The notes: generated from the sequence alone by a model not told the origin. DNA of 64,000 nucleotides from Sphingomonas_B tabacisoli (GCF_042678385.1 NZ_JBHUDY010000001.1:682001-746000); one strand, 5' to 3'; positions 16,909-25,646 are shown, counted from the stretch's first letter. Program-made: numbers and translations.

Positions 16909-16922
16909 TGACAATCGTGTCA
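16909..16922. promoter_or_regulatory. Candidate TetR operator
   Basis: A perfect inverted repeat, TGACA-ATCG-TGTCA, lies in the short divergent region between the TetR gene (start 16861) and the hydrolase gene (start 16958). A TTGACA hexamer overlaps its left arm and could be the -35 box of the hydrolase promoter, so repressor binding would block transcription. Confidence 0.5.
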
Positions 16923-16957
16923 GTATGTGTTTTCGTGAGGCTGAGGAGACTCGGTTC

Positions 16958-17812
16958 ATGCAGATTGCTGCGAAGACGCCTGCTGATTTGACGATCACGC
17001 CGCGCGACCGGCGCTTCGGGCGTAAGCTGAAGCAGGGGCGCTGGTGGCATGGCGGCGACCCGATCGCGACCGCGTGGCACAATGCGCTGTCGATCACCTT
17101 CCCGCGCGGCGAGGCGTTCTTCATCGAAAGCGTGAAGGCGTTCCGCGACGGCGCGCCGCCCAAGCTGGAGGCCGAGATCAAGGCCTTCACGATGCAGGAA
17201 GTCATGCACAGCCGCGAGCATGTCGCGTTCAACAAGCGCGTCGTGGATGCCGGCTATGACATCGCGCACCTGGAGCAGGTGGTGGTCGATTCGCTGGAGC
17301 TGACCAAGGGGCGGCCGCAGATCCTGAATCTCGCCGTCACGATGGCGCTGGAGCATTACACCGCGATGCTGGCGCAGATGATGCTGAAGCATCCGCGCTA
17401 TTGGACCGGCGTCGACGCCGAGACCAAGGCGATGTGGCAGTGGCATGCGATCGAGGAGATCGAGCACAAGGGCGTCGCGTACGACACTTGGGCCCACGCG
17501 ACCAAGGGGTGGTCGCGGTGGAGGCGCTGGAAAGTGAAGAGCATCATGATGCTGCTCGTCACCTACCGGTTCTGGACCAAGCGCTGGGAAGGGACGCTGG
17601 AGCTGCTGGCGCAGGACGGGATCGAGGGCGCGGGCGCAAAGGCGCGGCTGCTCTGGTATCTGGTGGGAAGCCCGGGGCCCGTGCGGCACATCCTGCCGGC
17701 GTGGCTCGCCTATTTCCTGCCCGGCTTCCATCCGTGGAATCACGACGACCGCGCGCTGATCGCCAAGGCTGGCAGCGCCTATCCCGATGCGCGGCTTCCG
17801 GCTGCGGCGTAG
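16958..17812 (+). CDS. Metal-dependent hydrolase family protein (ferritin-like fold)
   Basis: The 284-residue product, taken from ATG 16958 with GAGGAGAC just upstream, matches the 'predicted metal-dependent hydrolase' family (PF10118). It is helical, with paired E and H residues in FTMQEVMHSREH, ALEHYTAMLAQ and AIEEIEHKGVAYD near residues 80-190, which look like a di-metal site. Substrate is unknown, though members often lie with lipid-related genes. The divergent TetR gene and the operator-like palindrome suggest regulation by a small hydrophobic ligand. A rho-independent terminator follows directly. Confidence 0.75.
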   Translation: MQIAAKTPADLTITPRDRRFGRKLKQGRWWHGGDPIATAWHNALSITFPRGEAFFIESVKAFRDGAPPKLEAEIKAFTMQEVMHSREHVAFNKRVVDAGYDIAHLEQVVVDSLELTKGRPQILNLAVTMALEHYTAMLAQMMLKHPRYWTGVDAETKAMWQWHAIEEIEHKGVAYDTWAHATKGWSRWRRWKVKSIMMLLVTYRFWTKRWEGTLELLAQDGIEGAGAKARLLWYLVGSPGPVRHILPAWLAYFLPGFHPWNHDDRALIAKAGSAYPDARLPAAA

Positions 17813-17820
17813 CGCGCAAA

Positions 17821-17862
17821 CAAAAAACGCCGGCGGCTCGAAGGAGACGCCGGCGTTTTCGT
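17821..17862. terminator. Rho-independent terminator
   Basis: The GC stem formed by AACGCCGGCG and CGCCGGCGTT encloses an 11-base loop and has A-runs on one side and T-runs on the other. It can serve the hydrolase on the plus strand and the small membrane protein on the minus strand (stop at 17879). Confidence 0.85.
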
Positions 17863-17878
17863 ATCAGTGTCCGAAAGA

Positions 17879-18115
17879 CTACGGGCTGTTCGGCTCGTCG
17901 CTGCTGTCGGCAACGAAATAGATCGCCGCGACAACCGCCGCGAACACCAGCACGCCAACCAGCGCGCCGCCGCCGAACAGGTTCTCGCCCTTGGCCGAAG
18001 CGCTGGTGCGCGCCGCCGACGCGACCGACAGCTTCGACGCGCTGCTCTGCGCGAGCGCCGGAGCCGAAACCAGGCTCATGGCTGCGGCAGCAGCAATCAA
18101 ACCACGCTTGAACAT
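17879..18115 (-). CDS. Small secreted or membrane protein, 78 residues
   Basis: The product begins with a signal peptide (MFKRGLIAAAAAMSLVSAPALAQ), continues with a serine- and alanine-rich linker, and ends in a C-terminal membrane helix (about residues 48-68) and a short acidic tail. No family is recognised. I place the start at 18115 because the longer frame upstream would hide the signal peptide. It is probably a small envelope protein; its gene ends near the bidirectional terminator at 17821-17862. Confidence 0.6.
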   Translation of the reverse strand: MFKRGLIAAAAAMSLVSAPALAQSSASKLSVASAARTSASAKGENLFGGGALVGVLVFAAVVAAIYFVADSSDEPNSP

Positions 18116-18245
18116 TCTTGCCTCCCTGAACGGCACAAATTGAGTATGGTGAGCGAAGGGATCGCGCACTCGGCACCGTGTCTAGCCGATCCGAAGACGA
18201 TGACAAGCGGGGCCGCGCCGTTTCTCAGCCACTGTTGTGATTTTG

Positions 18246-19211
18246 CTACACTTGTCCGGCGCCCGGAACCGGCCGCGGTTTGCCGGGCGCGCCGAAATCG
18301 CATTCCAGGCGCGCGCGGTCCCAAGCTGCTGAATTTGCAGCAGCTTCGTAAGTCGCCTGCAGAAAGTCGAGCAGCGTCTTTTCGGGGTTGGGCGAGTCGC
18401 GGATCGCATCGTAATCGAGCAGGAACTCGCCCAGCGCATCGTCGAAGCGGCCCGGCGCTGGGACCGGCGCGATGCGGAAGCCGGGCGGCTCGGGATAGGC
18501 ATAGGAATAAAATGCGGCGCGCGGATAGGCATCGCTGCCCGGCCAGAAACCGGCGCTCGACACTTCGTGCGAATAGGCTTCCTGCGTAACCCGATCGGGA
18601 AGGCCAGGCACGCCACCGGGGTGGAGCGGGGCAGCGCGGCCGGAGAAACGCGTCACGGCGAGATCGAAGCTGCCCCAGAAGAAGTGGACCGGGCTTGCCT
18701 TGCCGAGAAAGCCGGTGCGGAAGCGTTTGAAGAGGGCGTCCGCGAAGAGAAGCGCCCGCCAGAAGCGATTGACTGCATCCGCATCGTAGCTGCGGTGCTG
18801 CCGGTCTTGGTCGAGCGGGATCGGATCGGGGACTTCGTTCGGCAGCACATGAATTCGCGTCGCGCGTCCGGCGCGATCGAGCAGGGCCATGGTTTGGGCG
18901 AAGAAGTCCGCGACGGGCATCGCCGCGAGCGGAAAGCCTTCGTCGAACCCGTCATCGGTGCGGCAGTGCAGGCAGTGGGCTAGGAAATCGAACTCCAGTT
19001 CGAACGCGCCGGCCTCATGCGGGATGGTGCCGGTGCCGAGGCCGCGCGACGTCACGTAAAGCGGCACATGCCAGCCATGATTGAGCCAAGGCGTCTGCGT
19101 CAGCCGGACCTTGCCGACCACCTGAGTCCAGAGTTGAAGCGTGAGCGCGGTGTCCCGCCACTGATCCCAGTTAAGTTCCGGCAATTTCTTCATTTCGGCT
19201 GCGCTTTTCAT
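18246..19211 (-). CDS. DUF5996 family protein
   Basis: This protein of about 321 residues matches the DUF5996 family: the opening LPELNWDQWRDTALTLQLWTQVVGKVRL, then the WLNHGWHVPLYVT block, VHFFWGSFDLAVTRFSG near residue 190 and EVSSAGFWPGSDAYPRAAFYSYAYPEPPG near 240. The function is unknown and the protein is probably cytoplasmic. The start at 19211 is supported by GGAGGG upstream; longer frames have no support. It is divergent from the alcohol dehydrogenase gene, with only 56 bases between them for both promoters. Confidence 0.75.
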   Translation of the reverse strand: MKSAAEMKKLPELNWDQWRDTALTLQLWTQVVGKVRLTQTPWLNHGWHVPLYVTSRGLGTGTIPHEAGAFELEFDFLAHCLHCRTDDGFDEGFPLAAMPVADFFAQTMALLDRAGRATRIHVLPNEVPDPIPLDQDRQHRSYDADAVNRFWRALLFADALFKRFRTGFLGKASPVHFFWGSFDLAVTRFSGRAAPLHPGGVPGLPDRVTQEAYSHEVSSAGFWPGSDAYPRAAFYSYAYPEPPGFRIAPVPAPGRFDDALGEFLLDYDAIRDSPNPEKTLLDFLQATYEAAANSAAWDRARLECDFGAPGKPRPVPGAGQV

Positions 19212-19267
19212 TGCAACACCCTCCGCCTCGTCACGTTGAGCGGCCACACGACGACGGGAGACCCAAC

Positions 19268-20452
19268 ATGAAGGCGCTGGTCTGGCACGGCAAGCAGGAC
19301 GTTCGCTACGAAACAATGCCCGATCCCGAAATCGAGGATGGGCGGGACGCGATCATCAAGGTGACGAGCTGCGCGATCTGCGGATCGGACCTGCACCTGT
19401 TCCACAACTTCATGCCGGGCATGATGCCGGGCGACATCCTGGGCCACGAGACGATGGGCGAGGTCGTCGAAGTCGGCAAGGACAACAAGGCGCTGAAGCC
19501 TGGAGACCGGGTCGCCATTCCCTTCCAGATCACTTGCGGCGAATGCGAGCAGTGCCGCAAAGGCAATTTCTCGGTTTGCGAACGGACGAACCGCAAGGCC
19601 AAGCTGGCCGAGGCGGCGTTTGGGCGGACGACCGCCGGGCTGTTCGGCTATACGCACCTGACTGGAGGCTATGCCGGCGGGCAGGCCGAATATCTGCGCG
19701 TGCCCTTCGCAGACCACACGCACATCAAGGTGCCTGACTCGATCCCTGACGAGCAGGCGCTGTTCCTGACCGACATTCTGCCGACCGGATGGCAGGCGGC
19801 GGTCTGGTGCGACATCGAGCCGACCGACACGGTCGCGATCTGGGGCGCCGGGCCGGTCGGCCAGATGGCGATCAGGAGTGCGATCCTGCTGGGCGCGAAA
19901 CAGGTCGTGTCGATCGACTTCCTGCCTGAGCGGCTGAGCATGGCCGCCGCCGCCGGCGCGATCACGATCAATCCGGGCGAGGAAAGCGTGAAGGAGCGGC
20001 TCGACGCGCTCACCGACGGCAAGGGGCCCGAAAAGTGCATCGACGCTGTCGGCATGGAATCGCATTCGCAGATCTTGCCCGAGCACCTTTACGACCGGAC
20101 CAAGCAGACGTTCATGCTCGAGACCGACCGGCCGCACGTGCTGCGCGAGATGATCCTGCTGTGCCGGGCGGGCGGCATCCTGTCGGTGCCGGGCGTCTAT
20201 GGCGGCGTGCTCGACAAGATTCCGTTCGGCGCGCTGATGAACAAGGGCCTGACGCTGAGGACCGGCCAGACCCATGTGAAACGCTGGACGGACGAGCTGA
20301 TCGAGCTGATCGAGGACGGTGCGCTCGATCCGAGCTTCGTCGTGACGCACAAGGCGCCGCTTTCCGAGGGGCCGTCCATGTATCCCAAGTTCGAGAGCCG
20401 GAAGGACAACTGCATCAAGGTGATGCTGAAGCCAGAGATGGAGGCGGCGTAA
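19268..20452 (+). CDS. Zinc-dependent alcohol dehydrogenase, formaldehyde-dehydrogenase-like
   Basis: This 394-residue medium-chain dehydrogenase has both zinc sites: catalytic residues in CAICGSDLH near 36-44 and GHE near 65-67, and the structural four-cysteine cluster CGECEQCRKGNFSVC near 97-111. The Rossmann motif GAGPVGQ follows near residue 196. The length and the GGAGPVG neighbourhood fit glutathione-dependent or glutathione-independent formaldehyde dehydrogenase relatives. The true start is ATG 19268 (MKALVWHGKQDVRYE). It overlaps the next gene by one base (TAATG), so the two are coupled. Substrate cannot be fixed from sequence. Confidence 0.85.
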   Translation: MKALVWHGKQDVRYETMPDPEIEDGRDAIIKVTSCAICGSDLHLFHNFMPGMMPGDILGHETMGEVVEVGKDNKALKPGDRVAIPFQITCGECEQCRKGNFSVCERTNRKAKLAEAAFGRTTAGLFGYTHLTGGYAGGQAEYLRVPFADHTHIKVPDSIPDEQALFLTDILPTGWQAAVWCDIEPTDTVAIWGAGPVGQMAIRSAILLGAKQVVSIDFLPERLSMAAAAGAITINPGEESVKERLDALTDGKGPEKCIDAVGMESHSQILPEHLYDRTKQTFMLETDRPHVLREMILLCRAGGILSVPGVYGGVLDKIPFGALMNKGLTLRTGQTHVKRWTDELIELIEDGALDPSFVVTHKAPLSEGPSMYPKFESRKDNCIKVMLKPEMEAA

Positions 20453-21087
20453 TGGCGTTCAAATATGGCAGCGACAGCTCGCTGAGCGGGTCCGATGCGC
20501 TGGTGCGCGGGATCGGTCTGTTTGCCCTGGGACTTGGCGTGGCGGAGCTGGTCTCGCCGGGCCGGTTCACCAAGATGTTCGGGCTGGAAGGCAAGGAGAA
20601 TCTGGTGCGCGCCTATGGCCTGCGCGAGATCGGGTCCGGCATCGGCACGTTGTCGATCAACCCCACGCCGGCGCTTTGGGCGCGGACGGCGGGTGACGTG
20701 CTTGATCTGGCCACCGTCGCGCTCGGCACCCGCAGCGGCAATCAGGAGCAGAAGCGCAACGCTTGGCTGGGCATCGGCGCGGCCGCGGGCTTTGCCGCGC
20801 TGGACGCGTTTGCCGCGACCATGATGGCGAAGCGCGGCGGCGAGCGTCCGCCGCCAGCGGACTATAGCGACCGTTCGGGGCTGCCCAAGGGGGTGGAGGC
20901 GTCGCGCGGCTATTATCAACAGAAGCCCGAGCGCGGGCCGGCGGTGGCGCAGCATGATGCGCGGAAGGACAAGGTCCATTCGAGCGACACCGCGACGGGT
21001 TCGAAACGCCGGAGCGCAAGCGATCCGGCGCGGACCGAGACGGACGCGGGACAGGCGCCCATCCCTGCGGGCATGTCTGTTAGCTGA
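20452..21087 (+). CDS. Conserved membrane-associated protein downstream of the alcohol dehydrogenase
   Basis: The 211-residue protein starts at ATG 20452, sharing the last base of the dehydrogenase stop codon. Its N-terminal half has hydrophobic segments (about residues 15-38, 60-80 and 95-125) and resembles small DUF4267-like membrane proteins (RGIGLFALGLGVAELVSPG). The C-terminal 80 residues are charged and low in complexity (KPERGPAVAQHDARKDKVHS) and probably disordered. The function is unknown. Coupling to the dehydrogenase suggests a joint stress or redox role, which is only inference. The assignment as a real gene rests on the overlap and a good coding pattern. Confidence 0.6.
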   Translation: MAFKYGSDSSLSGSDALVRGIGLFALGLGVAELVSPGRFTKMFGLEGKENLVRAYGLREIGSGIGTLSINPTPALWARTAGDVLDLATVALGTRSGNQEQKRNAWLGIGAAAGFAALDAFAATMMAKRGGERPPPADYSDRSGLPKGVEASRGYYQQKPERGPAVAQHDARKDKVHSSDTATGSKRRSASDPARTETDAGQAPIPAGMSVS

Positions 21088-21130
21088 GACGGGCAAGGGA
21101 ACGGCGCCGGCCAAGCGCCGTTCCCTCTCC

Positions 21131-21910
21131 ATGGCTGCAACCGACGCGCTTAATTCGACCGAACTGAAAATCCCGCCGGAGCGCGAGGATTTCTATGCGG
21201 AATGCCTGAAGCTGCTGGCGCGGTCCGGGCATCCGTTCCTGCTGTCGGGCACGTTTGCGCTGTCCTGCTACACCGGCATCGTGCGGCCGACCAAGGATGT
21301 CGATGTCTTCGCAAAGCCGAGCGACGCGCTCAAGATCCTCGCCTATTTCCAGGAGCAGGGCGTGCCGGTCGAGATGGTCGACGAGCGCTGGCTGGCGCGG
21401 ATCACGCGCGGCGAGCTGTTCATGGACGTGATCTTTTCGATCCCCACATCGGGCACGCCGATCAGCGACGACTGGTTCAAGGCTGCGCCCAAGGCGGAGG
21501 TGTACGACACGGTCGTGCGTCTGGTGCCGCCGACCGAGTTCATCGTGTCCAAGATTTTCGTGCAGGACCGGTATCGGTACGACGGCGCGGACGTCGCCCA
21601 CGTGATCCTGATGAAGCATGAGGAGATCGACTGGCGGCGGCTGCTCGATCAGCTCGAGCTGTATTGGGAAGTGCTGCTGATGGCGCTGCTCAACTTCCGC
21701 TTCGTCTATCCGAGCGAACGCGAGCTGGTGCCGAAATGGCTGATGGACGAACTGCTGGAGCGGCTGGCCGCGCAGCGGGCGATGCCCGGGCCGGGCGTGA
21801 AGGTGTGCCGCGGGCGCATCTTTTCGCCGCGCGACTATCAGATCGACGTGACCGAATGGGGCTTTTCCGAAGCCTTCGGCAATCTCGAGGAGCGTTATGA
21901 GCACCACTGA
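21131..21910 (+). CDS. Nucleotidyltransferase-like protein
   Basis: The 259-residue protein has a nucleotidyltransferase-like core: LLSGTFALSCYTGIVRPTKDVDVFAKPSDALK near residues 36-68, with the D-V-D pattern typical of the polymerase-beta fold. It is related to the uncharacterised nucleotidyl transferase AbiEii/DUF1814 group, but longer and without an adjacent antitoxin gene. The start is ATG 21131. It ends inside the phosphoesterase gene (14-base overlap), so the two are probably coupled. Possible substrate unknown; a toxin role is unlikely because no AbiEi-like partner is present. Confidence 0.6.
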   Translation: MAATDALNSTELKIPPEREDFYAECLKLLARSGHPFLLSGTFALSCYTGIVRPTKDVDVFAKPSDALKILAYFQEQGVPVEMVDERWLARITRGELFMDVIFSIPTSGTPISDDWFKAAPKAEVYDTVVRLVPPTEFIVSKIFVQDRYRYDGADVAHVILMKHEEIDWRRLLDQLELYWEVLLMALLNFRFVYPSERELVPKWLMDELLERLAAQRAMPGPGVKVCRGRIFSPRDYQIDVTEWGFSEAFGNLEERYEHH

Positions 21911-22622
21911 GCCGATCACCATCGCCGCGATCGGCGACCTGCACGTGACCGAAACCGCGAGCCGGCCCTATGCCGAGCTGTTCAAGGAAATGTCCGGGCA
22001 CGCCGATGTGATCGTGCTTGCCGGCGACCTCACCAATTTCGGCAAGACCAGGGAAGCCGAAATCCTGGCCGAGGACATACGCTGTGCGACCAAGCCGGTG
22101 ATCGGCGTGCTCGGCAATCACGACCATGAGTGCGGCCAGCCGGAGCGGGTCGCCGAGATCCTGCACCAGGCGGGGATGATCATCCTCGACGAGCAGGCGG
22201 TTGAGATCGAGGGCGTCGGCTTTGCGGGGGTGAAGGGATTCCTGGGCGGCTTCGGGCGGGGCGAGCTGGCGCCGTTCGGGGAAGGGCCGCTGAAGGCGAT
22301 CGTCGACGAGGCCAATAACGAGGCGCGTAAGCTGGAGAATGGGTTGCGGTCGCTCAGGACCGAACGGTCGGTGGCGGTGCTGCATTATGCGCCGATCCCG
22401 CAGACGCTAGAGGGCGAGCCGATCGAGATTTTTCCCTGGCTTGGCTCGGCGCGACTGGCGGATGCGATCGACCGGTTCGACCATGTGAAGCTGGTCGTGC
22501 ACGGGCACGCGCATCATGGGGCCTATGAAGGACGGACGATGCGGGGGACGCCGGTGTATAATGTGGCGCAGTTCGTGGTCCGGCCGAAGTTCGACCGGCC
22601 CTATGCGCTGTTCACCGTCTGA
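21897..22622 (+). CDS. Calcineurin-like metallophosphoesterase
   Basis: The 241-residue protein shows the full metallophosphoesterase signature: IGDLHVTE (D and H near residues 13-15), LAGDLTNFG near 41-49, GNHDHE near 74-79 and the C-terminal VHGHAHHGAYEG near 200-211. Two metal ions would be held between these motifs for phosphomonoester or diester hydrolysis. It overlaps the upstream nucleotidyltransferase-like gene by 14 bases and the convergent Rieske gene by 22 bases. A nucleotide substrate is plausible given the upstream gene but is not shown by sequence. Confidence 0.85.
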   Translation: MSTTEPITIAAIGDLHVTETASRPYAELFKEMSGHADVIVLAGDLTNFGKTREAEILAEDIRCATKPVIGVLGNHDHECGQPERVAEILHQAGMIILDEQAVEIEGVGFAGVKGFLGGFGRGELAPFGEGPLKAIVDEANNEARKLENGLRSLRTERSVAVLHYAPIPQTLEGEPIEIFPWLGSARLADAIDRFDHVKLVVHGHAHHGAYEGRTMRGTPVYNVAQFVVRPKFDRPYALFTV

Positions 22623-22975
22623 GCGGTTTTGACGAGGCCGTTCACGAGCTCGACCGGCCAGGGGCGAAGGCGTTGTCCGACGCATGGGCCGCCGACGCAG
22701 AGGCCGTCTTCCGGGCGGAAAAGGGCGCCGTGCCAGTCGCATTCAATCAGGGTTGCGTCGTTGGTCAGGTAGTCGTCGAGCTGCTTCGCGAGCGGCAGGC
22801 CCATGTGCGGGCAGGCGTCGACATAGCCGGCCACCGTCTTGCCGCGGCGAACGACGAAGCCGTGGAAATAGCGCTCGCCGATCTGCAGCACGAAGTTGCG
22901 CGCGCCGGGATCGGGGAGATCGGCGAGGGCGCAGAGGGTGACGCCGTGTGGTGTGGCGGTGAGGCGGTCGCTCAT
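22601..22975 (-). CDS. Rieske [2Fe-2S] domain protein
   Basis: This 124-residue single-domain Rieske protein has ligand motif 1 CPHMGLPL near residue 54 and motif 2 CDWHGALF near residue 78, separated by about 20 residues. It resembles ferredoxin-type Rieske proteins that feed electrons to oxygenases. It overlaps the fahA stop by four bases (ATGA) and so is the last gene of the homogentisate operon. A role as an electron carrier for an oxygenase of the pathway is possible but untested. The end overlaps the convergent phosphoesterase gene. Confidence 0.8.
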   Translation of the reverse strand: MSDRLTATPHGVTLCALADLPDPGARNFVLQIGERYFHGFVVRRGKTVAGYVDACPHMGLPLAKQLDDYLTNDATLIECDWHGALFRPEDGLCVGGPCVGQRLRPWPVELVNGLVKTAQTVNSA

Positions 22976-23982
22976 GCGACCGGAACGACCTCCTGCTCGA
23001 TCACGCCGAAGATGCTGTGGTGGTGTTCGTCCTGGCAGTCGATGCGGACGCGGTCGCCGTGGCGGAGGAAGGGCGTGACCGGCTTGCCGCCCTGGATCGT
23101 CTCGATCATTCGGATTTCGGCGATGCAGCTATAGCCGAGGCCGCCCTCGGCCACCGGCTTGCCTGGGCCGCCGTCCGCGCCCTTGTTCGAGACGGTGCCG
23201 GAGCCGACGATCGAGCCGGCGACGAGGCTGCGGGTCTTGGCGACATGGGCGACGAGGGTGCCGAAATCGAACGTCATGTCGACGCCGGCATCGGCCTTGC
23301 CGAACGGTTGGCCGTTGAGCTCGACCAGCAGCGGGCGGTGGAGCTTGCCGTCTTTCCACGCGCCGCCCAGCTCGTCGGGCGTTACCAGCACGGGCGATAG
23401 CGTGGAGGCGGGTTTGGACTGGAAGAAGCCGAAGCCCTTGGCGAGCTCGCCGGGGATGAGGTTGCGGAGCGACACGTCGTTGACGAGGCCGACCAGGCGG
23501 ATCGCGGCGAGGCATTCCTCGCGCGTCGCGCCCTGCGGCACGTCGCCCGTGACGACGCAGACTTCGCCTTCCATGTCGCAGCCCCAGGCTTCGTCCTTGA
23601 GCGGGATCGGATCGCGGGGGGCGAGGAAGCTGTCGGACGCGCCCTGGTACATCAGCGGGTCGGTCCAGAAGCTTTCCGGCATTTCGGCGCCGCGCGCTTT
23701 CCGCACCAGCTCGACATGGTTCACGTAAGCCGAGCCGTCAGCCCATTGGTAAGCGCGGGGGAGCGGTGCTGCAGCGCGACGCTCGTGGAAGCGCTCGAGC
23801 GGGATTGCTTCATGTTCGAGGTCGGTCGCCAGCAATTCGAGTTTCGGCGCGACATGGTCCCAATCGTCGAGCGCCGCCTGCATCGTGCGGGCGATGTGCG
23901 TCGCATCGGCATACCAATGGAGGTCGCGCGAGACGACGACGAGGCGGCCGTCACGACCGGATTTCAACGATGCCAGCTTCAA
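22972..23982 (-). CDS. fahA: Fumarylacetoacetase FahA
   Basis: This 336-residue protein is fumarylacetoacetate hydrolase, the last step of tyrosine/homogentisate degradation to fumarate and acetoacetate. It has the FAH C-terminal fold with DMEGEVCVVTGDV near residue 135 (the glutamates bind the divalent metal), PLMYQGASDSF upstream and the VSLRNLIPGELAKGFGFFQSKPAS block near 185-205. The gene overlaps the Rieske gene (4 bases) and the cupin gene (4 bases), forming one transcript with hmgA and hppD. No maleylacetoacetate isomerase gene is present in this cluster. Confidence 0.92.
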   Translation of the reverse strand: MKLASLKSGRDGRLVVVSRDLHWYADATHIARTMQAALDDWDHVAPKLELLATDLEHEAIPLERFHERRAAAPLPRAYQWADGSAYVNHVELVRKARGAEMPESFWTDPLMYQGASDSFLAPRDPIPLKDEAWGCDMEGEVCVVTGDVPQGATREECLAAIRLVGLVNDVSLRNLIPGELAKGFGFFQSKPASTLSPVLVTPDELGGAWKDGKLHRPLLVELNGQPFGKADAGVDMTFDFGTLVAHVAKTRSLVAGSIVGSGTVSNKGADGGPGKPVAEGGLGYSCIAEIRMIETIQGGKPVTPFLRHGDRVRIDCQDEHHHSIFGVIEQEVVPVA

Positions 23983-24338
23983 ATCGTCACTCCCGAAGGC
24001 GCCGTGAACTCGGACGAGGGCGCGTCGCCGGTGTTGATGACTTCGGAGGGTTCGAAGATCAGCACTTCGGCTTCTTCGTCGCTTGCGGTGCGGTGTTCAA
24101 CCCCGCGCGGTACGACGATCATCTCGCCGGGGCCAAGCGTGACGACATGATCGCGGAATTCGACGCGGAACGCGCCTTTCCAGCACAGGAACATTTCCTC
24201 GGCGTGGGCATGGGCGTGCCATGGGAAAGTGCCCTTGGTTTTCACCAGCCGGACGTCCTGCCCATTGAGCTGCGCGACGATCTTCGGCCGCCAATGCTCG
24301 GCGAAAGCGGCAAACTTTTCCTCGATGCTGACCTTCAT
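23979..24338 (-). CDS. Cupin-domain protein of the homogentisate operon
   Basis: This 119-residue single cupin has the metal-binding motif HAHAHAEEMFLCWKG (histidines near residues 42-46 and E48) and the second conserved histidine in PRGVEHRT near 80. It overlaps hmgA and fahA by four bases each. It stands in the place where other organisms carry maleylacetoacetate isomerase, so a role in handling the ring-cleavage product or in protecting the dioxygenase is possible. No reaction can be assigned; cupins of this size include isomerases, dioxygenases and small-molecule-binding proteins. Confidence 0.75.
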   Translation of the reverse strand: MKVSIEEKFAAFAEHWRPKIVAQLNGQDVRLVKTKGTFPWHAHAHAEEMFLCWKGAFRVEFRDHVVTLGPGEMIVVPRGVEHRTASDEEAEVLIFEPSEVINTGDAPSSEFTAPSGVTI

Positions 24339-25639
24339 TCGATCCGCGCCTTTGGGAAGCCTTGCCAGCAGGAATCGTAATCCGGCTGGGCGTGATCGCG
24401 AGCGTGTTCCGTCAGGCGATATGGCCAGCAGGTTTCGACCATGAAGGCCATCGTGCCGTCGATCTTGTGGGGTTTCAGCTCCGCTTCGCTCGCGCCGCGC
24501 CAGCTTGCGACGTCGGGGCCATGGCCGGACATCAGGTTGTGCAAGGAGAGACCGCCGGGCTGAAAGCCTTCGGCCTTGGCGTCATAGGCGCCGGTAATCA
24601 GGCCCATCGCTTCGGACATGATGTTGCGGTGGAACCAGGGCGGGCGGAACGTGTCTTCCGCCACCATCCAGCGCGGGGGGAAGATGACGAAGTCGGCGTT
24701 GGCGCGGCCGGGCACGTCGCTGGGCGAGGTCAGCACGGTGAAGATCGACGGGTCGGGATGGTCGAAGCTGACCGTGTTCATCGTGTTGAAGCGCGACAGG
24801 TCGTAGCGGAACGGCGCGAGATTGCCGTGCCAGGCGACGACGTCGAGGGGGGAATGGTCGAGATTGGTGGTCCAGAGGCTGCCCAGATATTTCTGGACGA
24901 GCTCGAACGGCTGGTCGCGATCCTCGAACCAAGCGGCGGGCGTCTCGAAATCGCGCGGATTGGCGAGGCCGTTGGCGCCGATCGGCCCGAGATCGGGGAG
25001 GCGGAACATCGCGCCGTGGTTCTCGGCGATATAGCCGCGGGCTTGTCCATCCGGCAGCAACGCACGGAAGCGGACGCCGCGCGGGATCAGCGCGACCTGA
25101 CCGGGCGCGACTTCGATGCGGCCGAGTTCGGTGAGCAGGTCGAGCCGGCCGGCCTGGGGGATGAAGAGCAGTTCGCCATCGGCATCGACGAAGGCACGGC
25201 GGTCCATGTGCTTGTCGGCGGCATAGACGTGGACGGCGACGCCTTCTAGATCGGCGGGGTCGCGGTTGGCGAGCATCGTTGTGATGCCGTCGATCAGGTC
25301 GGTGCCGGCGGGGCTGGCGGTGATCGGGTCCCAGCGCAGGCGGTTGGGGGGCAGCGGCTCATTGACGGTGCCGGGGGCGAAGCGTTTGGCGCCTTGGTAG
25401 CGCGTGTAGGGCGGGTGCTCGGCGGAGGGGCGCAGGCGGTAGAGCCAGGAACGGCGGTTCTCGTGGCGCGGTGCGGTGAAGGCGGTGCCGGAGAGTTGTT
25501 CGGCGTAGAGGCCGAATGGGGGCTTTTGCGGGGAGTTGCGGCCGACGGGGAGCGCGCCGGGGACGGCTTCGGTGGCGTGGTGGTTGCCGAAGCCGGGGGT
25601 GTAGGGCGCGGTGGCGGCAATTTGATTCTGAATGTTCAT
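24335..25639 (-). CDS. hmgA: Homogentisate 1,2-dioxygenase HmgA
   Basis: This 434-residue iron enzyme opens the homogentisate ring to maleylacetoacetate. Characteristic blocks are PYTPGFGNHHATEAVPGALP near the start, FGLYAEQLSGTAFT, RYQGAKRF, PRGVRFRALL near residue 205 and FPPRWMVAEDTFRPPWFHRN with MSEAMGLI near 325-350, the region of the iron-ligating histidines and glutamate. I chose ATG 25639; the frame continues upstream into a REP-like element and is not credible there. It is preceded by hppD after that element, and followed by the coupled cupin gene. Confidence 0.93.
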   Translation of the reverse strand: MNIQNQIAATAPYTPGFGNHHATEAVPGALPVGRNSPQKPPFGLYAEQLSGTAFTAPRHENRRSWLYRLRPSAEHPPYTRYQGAKRFAPGTVNEPLPPNRLRWDPITASPAGTDLIDGITTMLANRDPADLEGVAVHVYAADKHMDRRAFVDADGELLFIPQAGRLDLLTELGRIEVAPGQVALIPRGVRFRALLPDGQARGYIAENHGAMFRLPDLGPIGANGLANPRDFETPAAWFEDRDQPFELVQKYLGSLWTTNLDHSPLDVVAWHGNLAPFRYDLSRFNTMNTVSFDHPDPSIFTVLTSPSDVPGRANADFVIFPPRWMVAEDTFRPPWFHRNIMSEAMGLITGAYDAKAEGFQPGGLSLHNLMSGHGPDVASWRGASEAELKPHKIDGTMAFMVETCWPYRLTEHARDHAQPDYDSCWQGFPKARIE

Positions 25640-25646
25640 ACCAATC

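Noticed and set aside
21131..21910. AbiE toxin
   Set aside because: The nucleotidyltransferase pattern is present but there is no AbiEi-like antitoxin next to it, and it is coupled to a phosphoesterase.
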